DNA from: Streptomyces sindenensis
GTDB taxonomy: Bacteria > Actinomycetota > Actinomycetes > Streptomycetales > Streptomycetaceae
Reading direction: 5' to 3'
DNA: 64,000 nt
Assembly (NCBI RefSeq): GCF_014649035.1
Contig: NZ_BMSG01000027.1
Span: forward strand, 1-64,000
Shown: piece by piece, positions 51,685-60,236 of the stretch
Layout: the number at the start of each line of letters is the position of its first letter
How positions within the stretch are numbered: the stretch's first letter is position 1
Made by a program: the position numbers and the translations under genes
The notes under the pieces: generated by a model
The model's database searches: none
The model's input: the letters and a program-made list of their open reading frames with translations, nothing else
What the model was told of the DNA's origin: nothing

Positions 51685-53693
51685 TCCGTCACCTCCCCCA
51701 GCAGTGCCTGGATCTCCGCTTCGAGCTCCTTGAGTTCCGTATCGATCTCCGCCAACGGCCGCGGCGCCTCGTACACGTAGAAGTGTCGCGTGAACGGAAT
51801 CTCGTACCCCACCTTCGTTTTCGTGTGGTCGATCCATGCGTCCGCCACATACGGGTGCACCTCCCGCTTCAGGTACTCCTCCACGTCCTGGCCCAGCGGC
51901 ACGTTCTCGTAGTCCCGCGATTCCGCGTCGGGCTCCGGCTGCCCCTTCACCCGCTGGACCTCGCCCCCCGGGTCCCGTACCCCCACCGCCTCCCTCAACG
52001 CCTTGCTGAACGGCGCCCCGGTCGGCCACGTCGTGCCGGCTGCCACCGCCGCGCCCTTGAGCGCGACCCACGCCTCGGACTTCGTTGCCCAGGACCGGGG
52101 GCCCTCCATCGCCTTGAAGGCGTCCACGAGCGCCGAAGCATTCGGCAGCTTCTGGATCGCCTTCGACGCCCCGACCGCCGCCAGCGTCTCCTCCGTCAGC
52201 TCGAACCGGAGCTTCAACGGCCGCTCCACCGTGATCCGCTGATAGCCGAAGGCCGTGTTGTCGAAGACCTTCACCTTCCCGTGCATCGGGTGCTCCGCGT
52301 TCGCCGCGGCCGCCACCGCGTCCCCGTACAGCCGCGTGATGTCGCCGATGTGGTTCGGCTTGCCGCCCGATCCGTCGCCCAGTTCCTTGCGCTTGTCGCC
52401 CAGTGACTTCCGCATCTTCACCCACTGGTCGCGCGCGTCCAGCAGCACCACCTTGCCCTTGTGCTGGGCGTCCTTCCGGTTCGTCAGGATCCAGAAGTAC
52501 GTCGAGATGCCCGTGTTGTAGAAGAGCTGATCCGGGAGCGCGACGATCGCCTCCAGCCAGTCGTTCTCCAGGATCCAGCGGCGGATCTCCGACTCTCCCG
52601 AGCCGGCCGCGCCCGTGAAGAGCGGGGAGCCGTTGAAGACGATGGCGATGCGCGAGCCGCCCCCGCCCTTCGCGTCCACCGGCTTCATCTTCGAGATCAT
52701 GTGCTGGAGGAAGAGCAGTGAACCGTCGTTGATCCGCGGGAGACCCGCGCCGAATCGGCCGGAGTCGCCGAGGTTCGTGTGCTCGTACTCGACGTCCTCC
52801 TTGACCTTCTTCCACTCCACCCCGAACGGCGGGTTCGCCAGCAGGTAGTCGAACCTCTCCCTTGCGTGGCCGTCATCCGAGAACGAGTTACCGAACGCGA
52901 TGTTCTCCGGGTCCTGGCCCTTGATCATCAGGTCCGACCGGCAGATCGCCCACGACTCCGGGTTGAGCTCCTGCCCGTACACCTCCACCGTGGCATCCGG
53001 GTTCAGCGCCTTGATGTGCTCCTCGGCCGCGCTCAGCATGCCGCCCGTGCCGCACGCTGGGTCCATGACCGTACGCACCACGCCGGGCAGGCTCAGGGCG
53101 TCGCCGTCCGGGGCGATGAGGAGGTTGACCATGAGCCGGATGACTTCGCGCGGGGTGAAGTGCTCGCCCGCGGTCTCGTTGGACTGCTCCGCGAAGCGGC
53201 GGATCAGCTCCTCGAAGATGTAGCCCATGTTGTGGTTGGACACGACCTCGGGGCGCAGGTCCAGGTCCGTGAACTTGCCGATCACCTGGTAGAGCAGGTT
53301 CGCGCTGTCGAGCTTCTTGATCTGCTGGGCGAACTCGTACTTGTCCAGGACCTCGGTCGCGTTCTCCGAGAACGAACCGACATACACCTGAAGGTTCTTC
53401 GCCGCGTTCTGCGGGTCGGCGGCGATCATCTTCAGCGTCAGTGCGCTCTTGTTGTAGAACGAGTGACCCGACGCCTTCCGCAGGAAGTAGTCACCATCGA
53501 TCTCCTGGCTCTCGTACAGGGCCGCCGTCTCGGCGACCTTCTGCCGCGTCGGCTCCAGTACGCATTCCAGGCGCCGCAGCACCGTGAACGGAAGGATGAC
53601 CTTTCCGTAGTCGGACTGCTTGTAGTCGCCGCGCAGGAGGTCGGCGACGGACCAGGCGTGGTTCGCCAGCTCCGTGTGCTTGCTGCTGTTCAA
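51681..53693 (-). CDS. hsdM: Type I restriction-modification methylase subunit HsdM
   Basis: A 670-residue N6-adenine methylase. The N-terminal HsdM helical domain (ELANHAWSVADLLRGDYKQS) precedes the SAM motif VMDPACGTGGML (about 208) and catalytic LLANPPFGVEWK (about 285). The normal N-terminus begins at a TTG codon (53693), with GGGGAA 4 nt and AAGGA 13 nt upstream; no ATG or GTG fits, because the longer frame upstream encodes non-conserved, Pro/Arg-rich residues. TTG starts are rare in this window. The gene lies 91 bp after a second methylase gene on the same strand. Confidence 0.93.
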   Translation of the reverse strand: MNSSKHTELANHAWSVADLLRGDYKQSDYGKVILPFTVLRRLECVLEPTRQKVAETAALYESQEIDGDYFLRKASGHSFYNKSALTLKMIAADPQNAAKNLQVYVGSFSENATEVLDKYEFAQQIKKLDSANLLYQVIGKFTDLDLRPEVVSNHNMGYIFEELIRRFAEQSNETAGEHFTPREVIRLMVNLLIAPDGDALSLPGVVRTVMDPACGTGGMLSAAEEHIKALNPDATVEVYGQELNPESWAICRSDLMIKGQDPENIAFGNSFSDDGHARERFDYLLANPPFGVEWKKVKEDVEYEHTNLGDSGRFGAGLPRINDGSLLFLQHMISKMKPVDAKGGGGSRIAIVFNGSPLFTGAAGSGESEIRRWILENDWLEAIVALPDQLFYNTGISTYFWILTNRKDAQHKGKVVLLDARDQWVKMRKSLGDKRKELGDGSGGKPNHIGDITRLYGDAVAAAANAEHPMHGKVKVFDNTAFGYQRITVERPLKLRFELTEETLAAVGASKAIQKLPNASALVDAFKAMEGPRSWATKSEAWVALKGAAVAAGTTWPTGAPFSKALREAVGVRDPGGEVQRVKGQPEPDAESRDYENVPLGQDVEEYLKREVHPYVADAWIDHTKTKVGYEIPFTRHFYVYEAPRPLAEIDTELKELEAEIQALLGEVTE

Positions 53694-53784
53694 GGGGTTC
53701 CCCGGATTCCTTTCGGACCCCCGCCCTACTCGCCGGGACGGGTGCGTACAAGTGTGGTCGGTACGTGACGTTCGTGGTGCTGAT

Positions 53785-56016
53785 TCAGGCCGAAGCGTCG
53801 GATGTGGAAGTAGTGGAGGTAGCGGGGGGAGGCGCATCGGCGTGCGACGGGGCATCCGCCCCCGGCGGCGGTACCAGCCCGCCCCCCGTCAGCCCGCCCG
53901 CCAGCAGCCCCGCCATGCGCTCGGCCAGTTCCGCGGCGTGCCGTGCCTCCGCGCGCAGCTCGTTCACGCGGCGGAACGCCTCGCCGTAGCGGCGCTGTTC
54001 CTCCAGAGGCAGGAGCGGTACGCGCAGCCGGCCGGGACTGACGTGCACGATCGTGCTGCCGGTCGACGCCGCTGCGATGTTCTCTTCCGCGCCCAGGAAG
54101 CCGGCGAGGAACCAGGCGTCGAGGCGCGACGGGTCGGGACGGAACAGGTGGACCTGGGGGCCGAGCAGTGCGCCTTCGTCCGCCGCGTCCGCCACTCGGG
54201 CCATCGCTCCGCCGCCGCCTGCGACCGCTCGTACGACCACGTCGCCCACCGCCACCATCGGCGCAGATTCCGTACGCAGGCCTGTCGGGTCGCCGGTCGG
54301 TCCGGTGCCCCGGGCGATGTCCCCGCCCGTGAGCACGGGGAGCGCCGAGACTGCGGGATCGGGCTCCCGCGTCTCCGGCGCGGTGCGGAGCAGGGTGAGC
54401 GCGCCGCCTCGGGCCAGGTCCGCCGCCGTGGCCGTACGCCACTCGCGGGGCGACGAGCCAGGGGCGGCGTGCCAGTCGGTCGAACGCGCCGCCTCGCCCA
54501 GGGATTCCGTCCGCGCGATGAGGCGGCGCCGGGCCTCGTCCGCTTCCCGCGCCAACTCCGCCGGTTCGACGTCGGTCCGTGAGACCCGCACATGCCGGGC
54601 GGGGGAGAGGTCGACGACATCGTCGAGCAGGTCGACCACGGGGACCGCGCGCGCTGCGCCCGGATCATCGGCGAATGCGTCCGGAGCCTCGGTGAAGGCC
54701 TCCCAATGGGTCAGTGCGGTCTCCGACAGCACAGACCAGTCCAACGTGGTGCGGCTGGTTCGAGGGGAGCCCGGGTTCAGGCCTCCGCCACGTCTGCCGG
54801 CACTCGTCACACCGGAAGAGGGGGCGTCGCCAAGGCCGCCCGTCACCCCCGCCACCGTCGTGTCGACGAACAGCACCGACTTGCGTTCGGGGCCCGCCGG
54901 TTCGGGGCGTTGCAGCACCCAGATGTGGAGACCGACGTGGAAGGGGGCCGCCGCGCCGGGCGGCAGGGCCACGATGGCTCGTACAGCTCCGCTGCGTACG
55001 AGGTCCATACGTACGCGGCGGCCCGACGCCCGGGACGCCGTGGCCGGAGGGAGGATCATCACCGCGTGGCCGCCCGGCTCCAGGTGCGCGAGCGCGTGCT
55101 GGACCCAGGCCAGCTCCGACTCGGCGCGCGGCGGCACACCGTAGGCCCAGCGCGGGTCGTAGGCCAGCTCGTCGTGGCCCCAGTCCCGGTCACCGTATGG
55201 CGGGTTGCACAGGACCGCGTCCGCGGTGAGCTGCTCGAAGGCGTCGGCGCGGAGGCTGTCCCCGGTGCGGACGGTGACCGTCGTGTCCGGTGCCGCCAGC
55301 ATCAGGGCGACCGCGCTGCGCCGGGCCTGCACGGGGACGCTGTCCTGACCGTACAGCTCGCTCGCGCCCCGCCGGGACGCCGCCGCGAGCAGGGAGCCGC
55401 TACCGCAGGCGGGGTCGAGAACGCGGACGGGTCGGCCGGGAACCAGCCGTGCCACGAGGTCCGCGAGCGGGCCCGGGGTCACGTACGTGCCACTCGCCGC
55501 CGTGTCCTCCAGCTCCCGCTCCGCGAGAACGCCGAGGGCCGCCTCGCCGCCCTCGTCCCGTACGCACAGGGCGAGCGCCCGTAGTACCGCCGTGTCCTCC
55601 GGCGAGAAGTGGACCGCTTCCGGGCCGGGAACGCTGTCGGCGAGCCGGGCGGCCGAGCTGTCCGCGTGGGTGATGAGGTCGGCGTCCGGCAGTTCGGCCA
55701 GCGCGGTCAGCTCATCCGGGATGCGGCGGGCCGCGGCGAGTACGAGCGGGAGCAGTTTCGCCACCGCGAGGCTGCCCCGGGGGTGCAGGCGCAGAGTGGT
55801 GCGCAATTCCTCCAGGGCGTTCGTGGCCGCCGCGTGGCCGCGCGTGGCCAGCCAGGCCCGAACCGCCGTCAGGTCGTACAGCGGGCTGCTCTCGTTGCCT
55901 CCCGTCGGCGCCGGGAAGTCGTCGTGCCGACGGCGCCAGTTGCTGACGGTGGCGCGCGTTACTCCCGCGATGCGGGAGATCTCGGCCGCTGTCACCTGCG
56001 CGGATGGCTGGGGCAT
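53785..56016 (-). CDS. N6-adenine DNA methylase fused to HTH and specificity-like domains
   Basis: A 743-residue protein. The N-terminal helix-turn-helix (VTAAEISRIAGVTRATVSNWRRR) is MerR/excisionase-like. The methylase core has VLDPACGSGSLLAA (about 200) and AVLCNPPYGDRDW (about 267). The C-terminal ~200 residues resemble an HsdS half: GDVVVRAVAGGGGAMARV, RLRVPLLPLEEQRRYGEAF and a long helix ending in AERMAGLLAGGL. So modification and recognition appear to be in one chain. No nuclease or helicase motif is present. It is upstream of hsdM on the same strand and divergent from the DndB-like gene, sharing a 253-bp control region. Ala/Pro/Ser/Thr-rich tail. Confidence 0.87.
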   Translation of the reverse strand: MPQPSAQVTAAEISRIAGVTRATVSNWRRRHDDFPAPTGGNESSPLYDLTAVRAWLATRGHAAATNALEELRTTLRLHPRGSLAVAKLLPLVLAAARRIPDELTALAELPDADLITHADSSAARLADSVPGPEAVHFSPEDTAVLRALALCVRDEGGEAALGVLAERELEDTAASGTYVTPGPLADLVARLVPGRPVRVLDPACGSGSLLAAASRRGASELYGQDSVPVQARRSAVALMLAAPDTTVTVRTGDSLRADAFEQLTADAVLCNPPYGDRDWGHDELAYDPRWAYGVPPRAESELAWVQHALAHLEPGGHAVMILPPATASRASGRRVRMDLVRSGAVRAIVALPPGAAAPFHVGLHIWVLQRPEPAGPERKSVLFVDTTVAGVTGGLGDAPSSGVTSAGRRGGGLNPGSPRTSRTTLDWSVLSETALTHWEAFTEAPDAFADDPGAARAVPVVDLLDDVVDLSPARHVRVSRTDVEPAELAREADEARRRLIARTESLGEAARSTDWHAAPGSSPREWRTATAADLARGGALTLLRTAPETREPDPAVSALPVLTGGDIARGTGPTGDPTGLRTESAPMVAVGDVVVRAVAGGGGAMARVADAADEGALLGPQVHLFRPDPSRLDAWFLAGFLGAEENIAAASTGSTIVHVSPGRLRVPLLPLEEQRRYGEAFRRVNELRAEARHAAELAERMAGLLAGGLTGGGLVPPPGADAPSHADAPPPATSTTSTSDASA

Positions 56017-56045
56017 GGCGGGGGTCCTGGACCTCTCGGATGCGA

Positions 56046-56065
56046 ACGACAACGGACGACAACGG
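56046..56065. repeat. Two direct copies of ACGACAACGG
   Basis: The 10-bp unit occurs twice back to back in the divergent gap, just upstream of the methylase-specificity fusion start. Confidence 0.7.
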
Positions 56066-56174
56066 ACGCCCCGTCGGTGATGGGCGGCCCTCTGGCGACG
56101 GCCGAAGACGCGGTCGACGACTCCTCATGATCAGCTGCCGCTTCCTACTGAACAGCTCACAACCTACACCAGCC

Positions 56175-56224
56175 CACATGTACGTCAATGTGTTTGACAG
56201 TGCTTTCATGGGAATGTTTATGTT
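56175..56224 (+). promoter_or_regulatory. Probable promoter and dyad upstream of the DndB-like gene
   Basis: TTGACA (56194-56199) and TATGTT (56219-56224) are spaced by 19 bp; TTTATG at 56217 with 17 bp is the alternative -10. An inverted repeat CACAT (56175-56179) / ATGTG (56188-56192) lies just upstream of the -35. This stretch (about 56150-56230) is among the most A/T-rich in the window. Confidence 0.6.
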
Positions 56225-56269
56225 GAGATGCTTCCGCAGTGGGGGCATCCGTCTCAGGGGGGAATCGCC

Positions 56270-57496
56270 ATGCGCATCACCATGCCGACAGCGGTCATCG
56301 AGGGGACCCAGCTCACCGTCATGCCGTTCCGTGCCGACGCGGTGATCGGGACCATGTCCGTACCGACGCTCGTCCAGCTCGTTCCGTCGCCCCGCCGCGA
56401 GGAGGACGTGAAGACCCTGAAGGCCGCGTCCGGGGCCGTGCGCCGCCATGCCGAACTGCGGTCGCTGGTCCAGCGGGCGCTGAAGTCCACGCAGAAGGGG
56501 AAGAACGTCGGCTCGTACGCCGAGTACATCGCCGACGGAGTCAAGGGTGAGCTGGGCGCCGGCTGGTCCACCCCGCCCATCACCTTCTGGCACGCGGGAC
56601 CGCTCGCCGCCCTCAGCGACGAACTGGTGGCGGGCACCGGACTGCGGACCCTGACCATTGCGCCCGGCACCTCGATCGTCGCCATCGACGGCGAGACCCA
56701 GACGACCGCCTGGCACGAGCTGTACGACGATCCGGAGCGCTTCGGCCTCACCTACACCGAACTCGCCCGCGTACGCATCCCCTTCGAGCTGTACGTGGAC
56801 CTGTCCGTGGACGACGCCCGGCAGATTTTCTACGACCGGAACGTGCAGGGCGTCGCCGTGGCCAAGAACCTGGCCATGTCGATGGACCAGCGGGACTTCG
56901 CCACGCGTCTCGCCCACCGTGTCGCCGACGCCGTCAAGGTCGAGATCGACGACAAGGTCGTGTCGTTCGCCAAGCTCGTCAACGCGAGCAAGCGCCAGGT
57001 GGGAAAGACCGATCCCGAGGTGATCACCCTCTCCGTGCTCCGGGCCCTCGTGATCACGACGATCTACGGGCGCGGTGGTCTCTCCCGCTCGGCGGAGACC
57101 GTGCACGAGGACGAGCTGCCCGCCGGGACGGATGCCCAGCAGGTGGAGGCGTACGTCCTGCCGCTGCTCGCGGGCCTGATCTCCGACCACAGCGCCCACT
57201 TCCTCGCGCGGAGCGCCCTCACCGCTCCTGCTGTGCTCGCCGGACTGGGCATCGCGGTGCACCACACAACGCCCTGGGCCGAGCCGTCGAACGCGCTCGG
57301 CTCCGATCAGCTGAGCCGCCTGCTGTCCGGTATCCGGTGGGAGCGGGACGCACGCTACTGGGACGGGGTGGCGGCGAAGGCGGGCGCCTCCGGGCGGCTC
57401 AACTTCAGCGGTGGCGTCAAGGACTCCGGGGGGCGCGTCGCTGACGCCATCCTCTACCCGGGAACCGAGGCCGGGCGTCGGATCCGCGGACAGTAG
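56270..57496 (+). CDS. DndB/DGQHR-family protein (stand-alone)
   Basis: A 408-residue protein resembling DndB, the regulatory member of DNA phosphorothioation loci and founder of the DGQHR family. The DGQHR-like motif is AIDGETQTTAW (about 138-148), followed by the highly typical segment IFYDRNVQGVAVAKNLAMS (from about residue 186) and MDQRDFATRLA. None of dndA, dndC, dndD or dndE is in the window, so phosphorothioation itself is not supported. ATG at 56270 follows GGGGGGAA; ATG 56228 upstream is less likely. It is divergent from the methylase-specificity fusion, which suggests a shared role in DNA modification or its control. Confidence 0.8.
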   Translation: MRITMPTAVIEGTQLTVMPFRADAVIGTMSVPTLVQLVPSPRREEDVKTLKAASGAVRRHAELRSLVQRALKSTQKGKNVGSYAEYIADGVKGELGAGWSTPPITFWHAGPLAALSDELVAGTGLRTLTIAPGTSIVAIDGETQTTAWHELYDDPERFGLTYTELARVRIPFELYVDLSVDDARQIFYDRNVQGVAVAKNLAMSMDQRDFATRLAHRVADAVKVEIDDKVVSFAKLVNASKRQVGKTDPEVITLSVLRALVITTIYGRGGLSRSAETVHEDELPAGTDAQQVEAYVLPLLAGLISDHSAHFLARSALTAPAVLAGLGIAVHHTTPWAEPSNALGSDQLSRLLSGIRWERDARYWDGVAAKAGASGRLNFSGGVKDSGGRVADAILYPGTEAGRRIRGQ

Positions 57497-57595
57497 GCCG
57501 CCCGTCCCAGCCTGCCGTCCGCCGCCCGGCGCAGTGGACGAGGAGTCCCCCTGCCTCCCACCTGTTGTCGCATCACCAAGACCTGGAGCATACGC

Positions 57596-58201
57596 ATGAA
57601 CCCGCAACAGCCCGACGAGCACCAGCACCAGCACCCGGGGGTGCCCGGTGGGTACCCGGGGCAGCCCGGACACCCCGCTACGCCCTGGGGAGCGCCCACG
57701 TCAGGGACTTCGCCCGTGCCCACTTCCCCGCGGAAGCCGTCGCGAGGCAAGGCCTGGGTCACCCATGGCGCCGTGGGGGCCGTCGCCCTGTTCCTCGGAG
57801 TCGGCATCGGCATCTCGGACGACGAGGCCCGCGCCGAGGCCTCGGACGCCGGCCCCGCCCCGAGGATCACCGTCACCGAGGAGGTGGAGGTGCCCGGGCC
57901 GGAGGTCACCGTGACGAAGACAGCCACCGTCACTGCCAAGCCGCCGAAGCCCAAGGGGCCGCCCACCACTGTGGCCGGGGACGGTGAATACCTGGTGGGT
58001 GAGGAAATGCGCGCCGGTACGTACAGGACGGGCGGTCCCGGTGACTCCTTCGGGTGTTACTGGGAGCGGGCGAGGAACTCCAGCGGGGAGTTCGAGGCCA
58101 TCATCGCCAACGGCAACCTGGAAGGCAGCGGACGGGTCACCATCAACAAGGGCGAGGTCTTCAAGTCCAACGGATGCCAGGACTGGAAGAAGGTCGGCTG
58201 A
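57596..58201 (+). CDS. Membrane-anchored small exported protein
   Basis: A 201-residue protein. A Pro/Gly/His-rich cytoplasmic N-terminus (~50 residues) is followed by one membrane span (HGAVGAVALFLGVGIGI), a Pro/Lys/Val-rich stalk (GPEVTVTKTATVTAKPP) and a C-terminal domain of about 70 residues (GDGEYLVGEEMRAGTYRTGG, CYWERARNSSGEFEAIIANG, FKSNGCQDW) with two Cys that may pair. This C-terminal domain recurs in many Streptomyces secreted proteins; its function is unknown. The 3' end overlaps the convergent amidohydrolase gene by 41 bp. Confidence 0.82.
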   Translation: MNPQQPDEHQHQHPGVPGGYPGQPGHPATPWGAPTSGTSPVPTSPRKPSRGKAWVTHGAVGAVALFLGVGIGISDDEARAEASDAGPAPRITVTEEVEVPGPEVTVTKTATVTAKPPKPKGPPTTVAGDGEYLVGEEMRAGTYRTGGPGDSFGCYWERARNSSGEFEAIIANGNLEGSGRVTINKGEVFKSNGCQDWKKVG

Positions 58202-58997
58202 GCGATCCCACCAGCTCCGCCAGCCCCTCCGCCAGCGTGCCGAGGCCCGGACCCGCAGGCCCGCCCGGCTCGGTCATGTACGTGTCGCGGCGGATCTCGA
58301 TCATCAGCGCGGTGACCCGGCGGTCCGACCCGTAGTGCCGGAGGGGCACGTACGTACCCGCGAACGGGCTGTCGTGCCCGATGCCGTCGTGGCCGAAACG
58401 GTCGCCGAACGCCGTCTCCGCCGCAGCGAGGAGTTCCGACGGGGTGTGGAACGGGTCGGTGCCCAGGCAGACGGGCGGGCGGGGGCCGGTGCCGTGGAGC
58501 TCGTAGGGGAGGGGGTCGGTCGGGTACGAGTGGACGTCGATGATCACCGCGCTGCCGGCGGCGGCGATGCGTGCCTCGACGGCCTCGGTCATGGCGGTGG
58601 CGTACGGGTGGAAGTACGCCTCCAGCAGGGGAGTGGGGTCGTCCTCCGGCGGGCGGAGCGGTTCGCGGTGGGTGGTGCGGGTGTAGACGGCGCCCATGCC
58701 GACGGCGAGCATCTCCTCCCGTTCGTCCGGGAAGCGTTCGGGGTCGACGACCAGCCGCGACAGGTTGTTGACGAAGCGCCAGGGGGCGACCGGGGCGAGC
58801 TTCGCCGCAGCCGCGGCCAGTTCGGCGGTGTGGGCGTCGGTGATGTGGTCGAGCTCGCGCTCCAGGGAGGTGTCGTCCAACGCGATCCCCTCGCGCACGT
58901 GGTGGGGGATGCGGCGGGAGCCGTGCGGTACGTGGAGGAGGACCGGGGAGTCGGCGGCGCCCGGGATGAGGGTGAAGGGCTGCTGGGGGTCGCTCAC
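58161..58997 (-). CDS. N-formylglutamate amidohydrolase family protein
   Basis: A 278-residue member of the FGase family (HutG/PF05013), which hydrolyses N-formylglutamate or similar N-formyl/amide substrates. Conserved blocks are LLHVPHGSRRIP, ERELDHITDAHTAEL, RFVNNLSRLVVDPERFPD, VIIDVHSYPTDPLPYE and IEIRRDTYM, with His/Glu/Asp zinc-site candidates. The GTG start is fixed by GGAGGAGAAG. No other histidine-degradation genes are nearby, so a HutG role is not supported by context. The last 14 codons overlap the end of the convergent gene. Confidence 0.87.
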   Translation of the reverse strand: MSDPQQPFTLIPGAADSPVLLHVPHGSRRIPHHVREGIALDDTSLERELDHITDAHTAELAAAAAKLAPVAPWRFVNNLSRLVVDPERFPDEREEMLAVGMGAVYTRTTHREPLRPPEDDPTPLLEAYFHPYATAMTEAVEARIAAAGSAVIIDVHSYPTDPLPYELHGTGPRPPVCLGTDPFHTPSELLAAAETAFGDRFGHDGIGHDSPFAGTYVPLRHYGSDRRVTALMIEIRRDTYMTEPGGPAGPGLGTLAEGLAELVGSLSRPSSSPGIRWT

Positions 58998-59058
58998 GGG
59001 TACTTCTCCTCCGTTGTGCCGTCTTCGTCGCACACCAGTCTCCCGTGCCCGCCCAGGC

Positions 59059-59091
59059 GGTGGTCCCCCGGAGCCTCACCGGGGGACCACC
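59059..59091. terminator. Hairpin downstream of the sphingomyelinase-like gene
   Basis: A perfect 13-bp stem, GGTGGTCCCCCGG (59059-59071) and CCGGGGGACCACC (59079-59091), with a 7-nt loop lies 15 nt past the end of the minus-strand phosphodiesterase gene and ahead of the amidohydrolase start. Confidence 0.85.
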
Positions 59092-59105
59092 ACGTCAGAG
59101 GACGG

Positions 59106-60086
59106 CTACTGGCCGGAACCGATCACCGGGTAGTGGTCGGAGAGGTTCGTGTACGTGTACTTCTTGCCCCAGCTGGACACCGTCCACGGGGCGCTCTGCT
59201 CCTTGACCACATCGTTCTTCCAGTTCGCCGGCTTCGCGTGGCCCGTGCGGTGCAGGACGTGGTCCAGGTCCTCGCGGGGGTCGTCGGGGTAGCGCTCGGA
59301 GGCTATGGAGTTGTCGCGGGTGTCGAAGGAGTACGTGTGGCCCGTCCGGGAGTCCGGGGTGGTCAGGCCGGCGTCGGCGAGGAACGACGCGTACTCCGCC
59401 GAGTGCCCGTCCACGTTGAAGTCGCCCGCCACGACGACCTGTTCGGAGGCCGGGATGTTCTTCGCGTCGAGGAACGCGTCCATCTGCTTGAACTGCCGGC
59501 TGCGCATCTGTGCCGCCTCGCCCGCCGAGCAGCCGGGGTCGGTCGACTGGGCGTGGGTGCCGACGACGTGGACCCGGGCGCCGTTCACGTTCAGAACGGC
59601 GTAGGCGAAGCCCTTGTTCGAGAACCAGTCGGCACCGCACGCGTCCTTGAAGACGAACTGCTCCTTGCGCACGATCGGCCACTTGCTGAGGATGGTGACG
59701 CCGCCGTCCTCCGGCGTCGTCGCCGAGTAGGAGCCACCCGTGGCGTCCCAGCCGCTCTTGCTCCGGCCGATCACGGGCGTCTGGTGCGGGTACTGGGCGG
59801 CGGCGTTGCGCAGCAGCGCGTCGGAGGCGCCGTTGTCGAACGCCTCCTGGATCACCACGACGTCGTTGCCCTGGAAGAACGACGTCTTCGGGATCTCGGC
59901 CGCCCGGTGGTCCTGGCCCCAGTTGGGGTACAGGGTCTTGCTGAAGAGGAACGCGTTGTACGAGAGCACCCGCAGCGACGGGGTCTCGGCGGCCGCTGCC
60001 TGGGGAGCGTTCGCGGCGAGGGTGACGGTGGCGAGTGCGGCGGAGAGGGTGACGCCGGTCAGGCGGCGGAACACGGTGTTCGGCAC
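59106..60086 (-). CDS. Secreted sphingomyelinase-like phosphodiesterase (endonuclease/exonuclease/phosphatase fold)
   Basis: A 326-residue exported enzyme. The signal peptide (FRRLTGVTLSAALATVTLAA, cleavage near AAAAE) precedes an EEP-fold domain with RVLSYNAFLF, VVVIQEAFDNG (metal-binding Glu), VVGTHAQSTDP, VVAGDFNVDGHS (catalytic Asp/Asn) and the terminal LSDHYPVIG (catalytic His). YPDDPREDLDHVLH fits the neutral sphingomyelinase C group. The GTG start at 60086 follows AGGAGA. It would act outside the cell on phospholipids such as sphingomyelin. Confidence 0.9.
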   Translation of the reverse strand: MPNTVFRRLTGVTLSAALATVTLAANAPQAAAAETPSLRVLSYNAFLFSKTLYPNWGQDHRAAEIPKTSFFQGNDVVVIQEAFDNGASDALLRNAAAQYPHQTPVIGRSKSGWDATGGSYSATTPEDGGVTILSKWPIVRKEQFVFKDACGADWFSNKGFAYAVLNVNGARVHVVGTHAQSTDPGCSAGEAAQMRSRQFKQMDAFLDAKNIPASEQVVVAGDFNVDGHSAEYASFLADAGLTTPDSRTGHTYSFDTRDNSIASERYPDDPREDLDHVLHRTGHAKPANWKNDVVKEQSAPWTVSSWGKKYTYTNLSDHYPVIGSGQ

Positions 60087-60236
60087 GAGGTCTCCTGTGG
60101 TCGAGTGGGGGGCGTACCGGGTGCCCCCATCCAAGCAGCGGCAGTTACCCACGGGTAGACATCGGATGGCACGAGTCTGTCCGATCGGCTGCCATCCGGA
60201 TCCCGGCCGGATACGCCGAATCGTCTCCGTCGCCGT

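Noticed and set aside
56270..57496. DNA phosphorothioation (dnd) locus
   Set aside because: Only a DndB-like gene is found; the sulfur-modification genes dndA, dndC, dndD and dndE are absent from the window.
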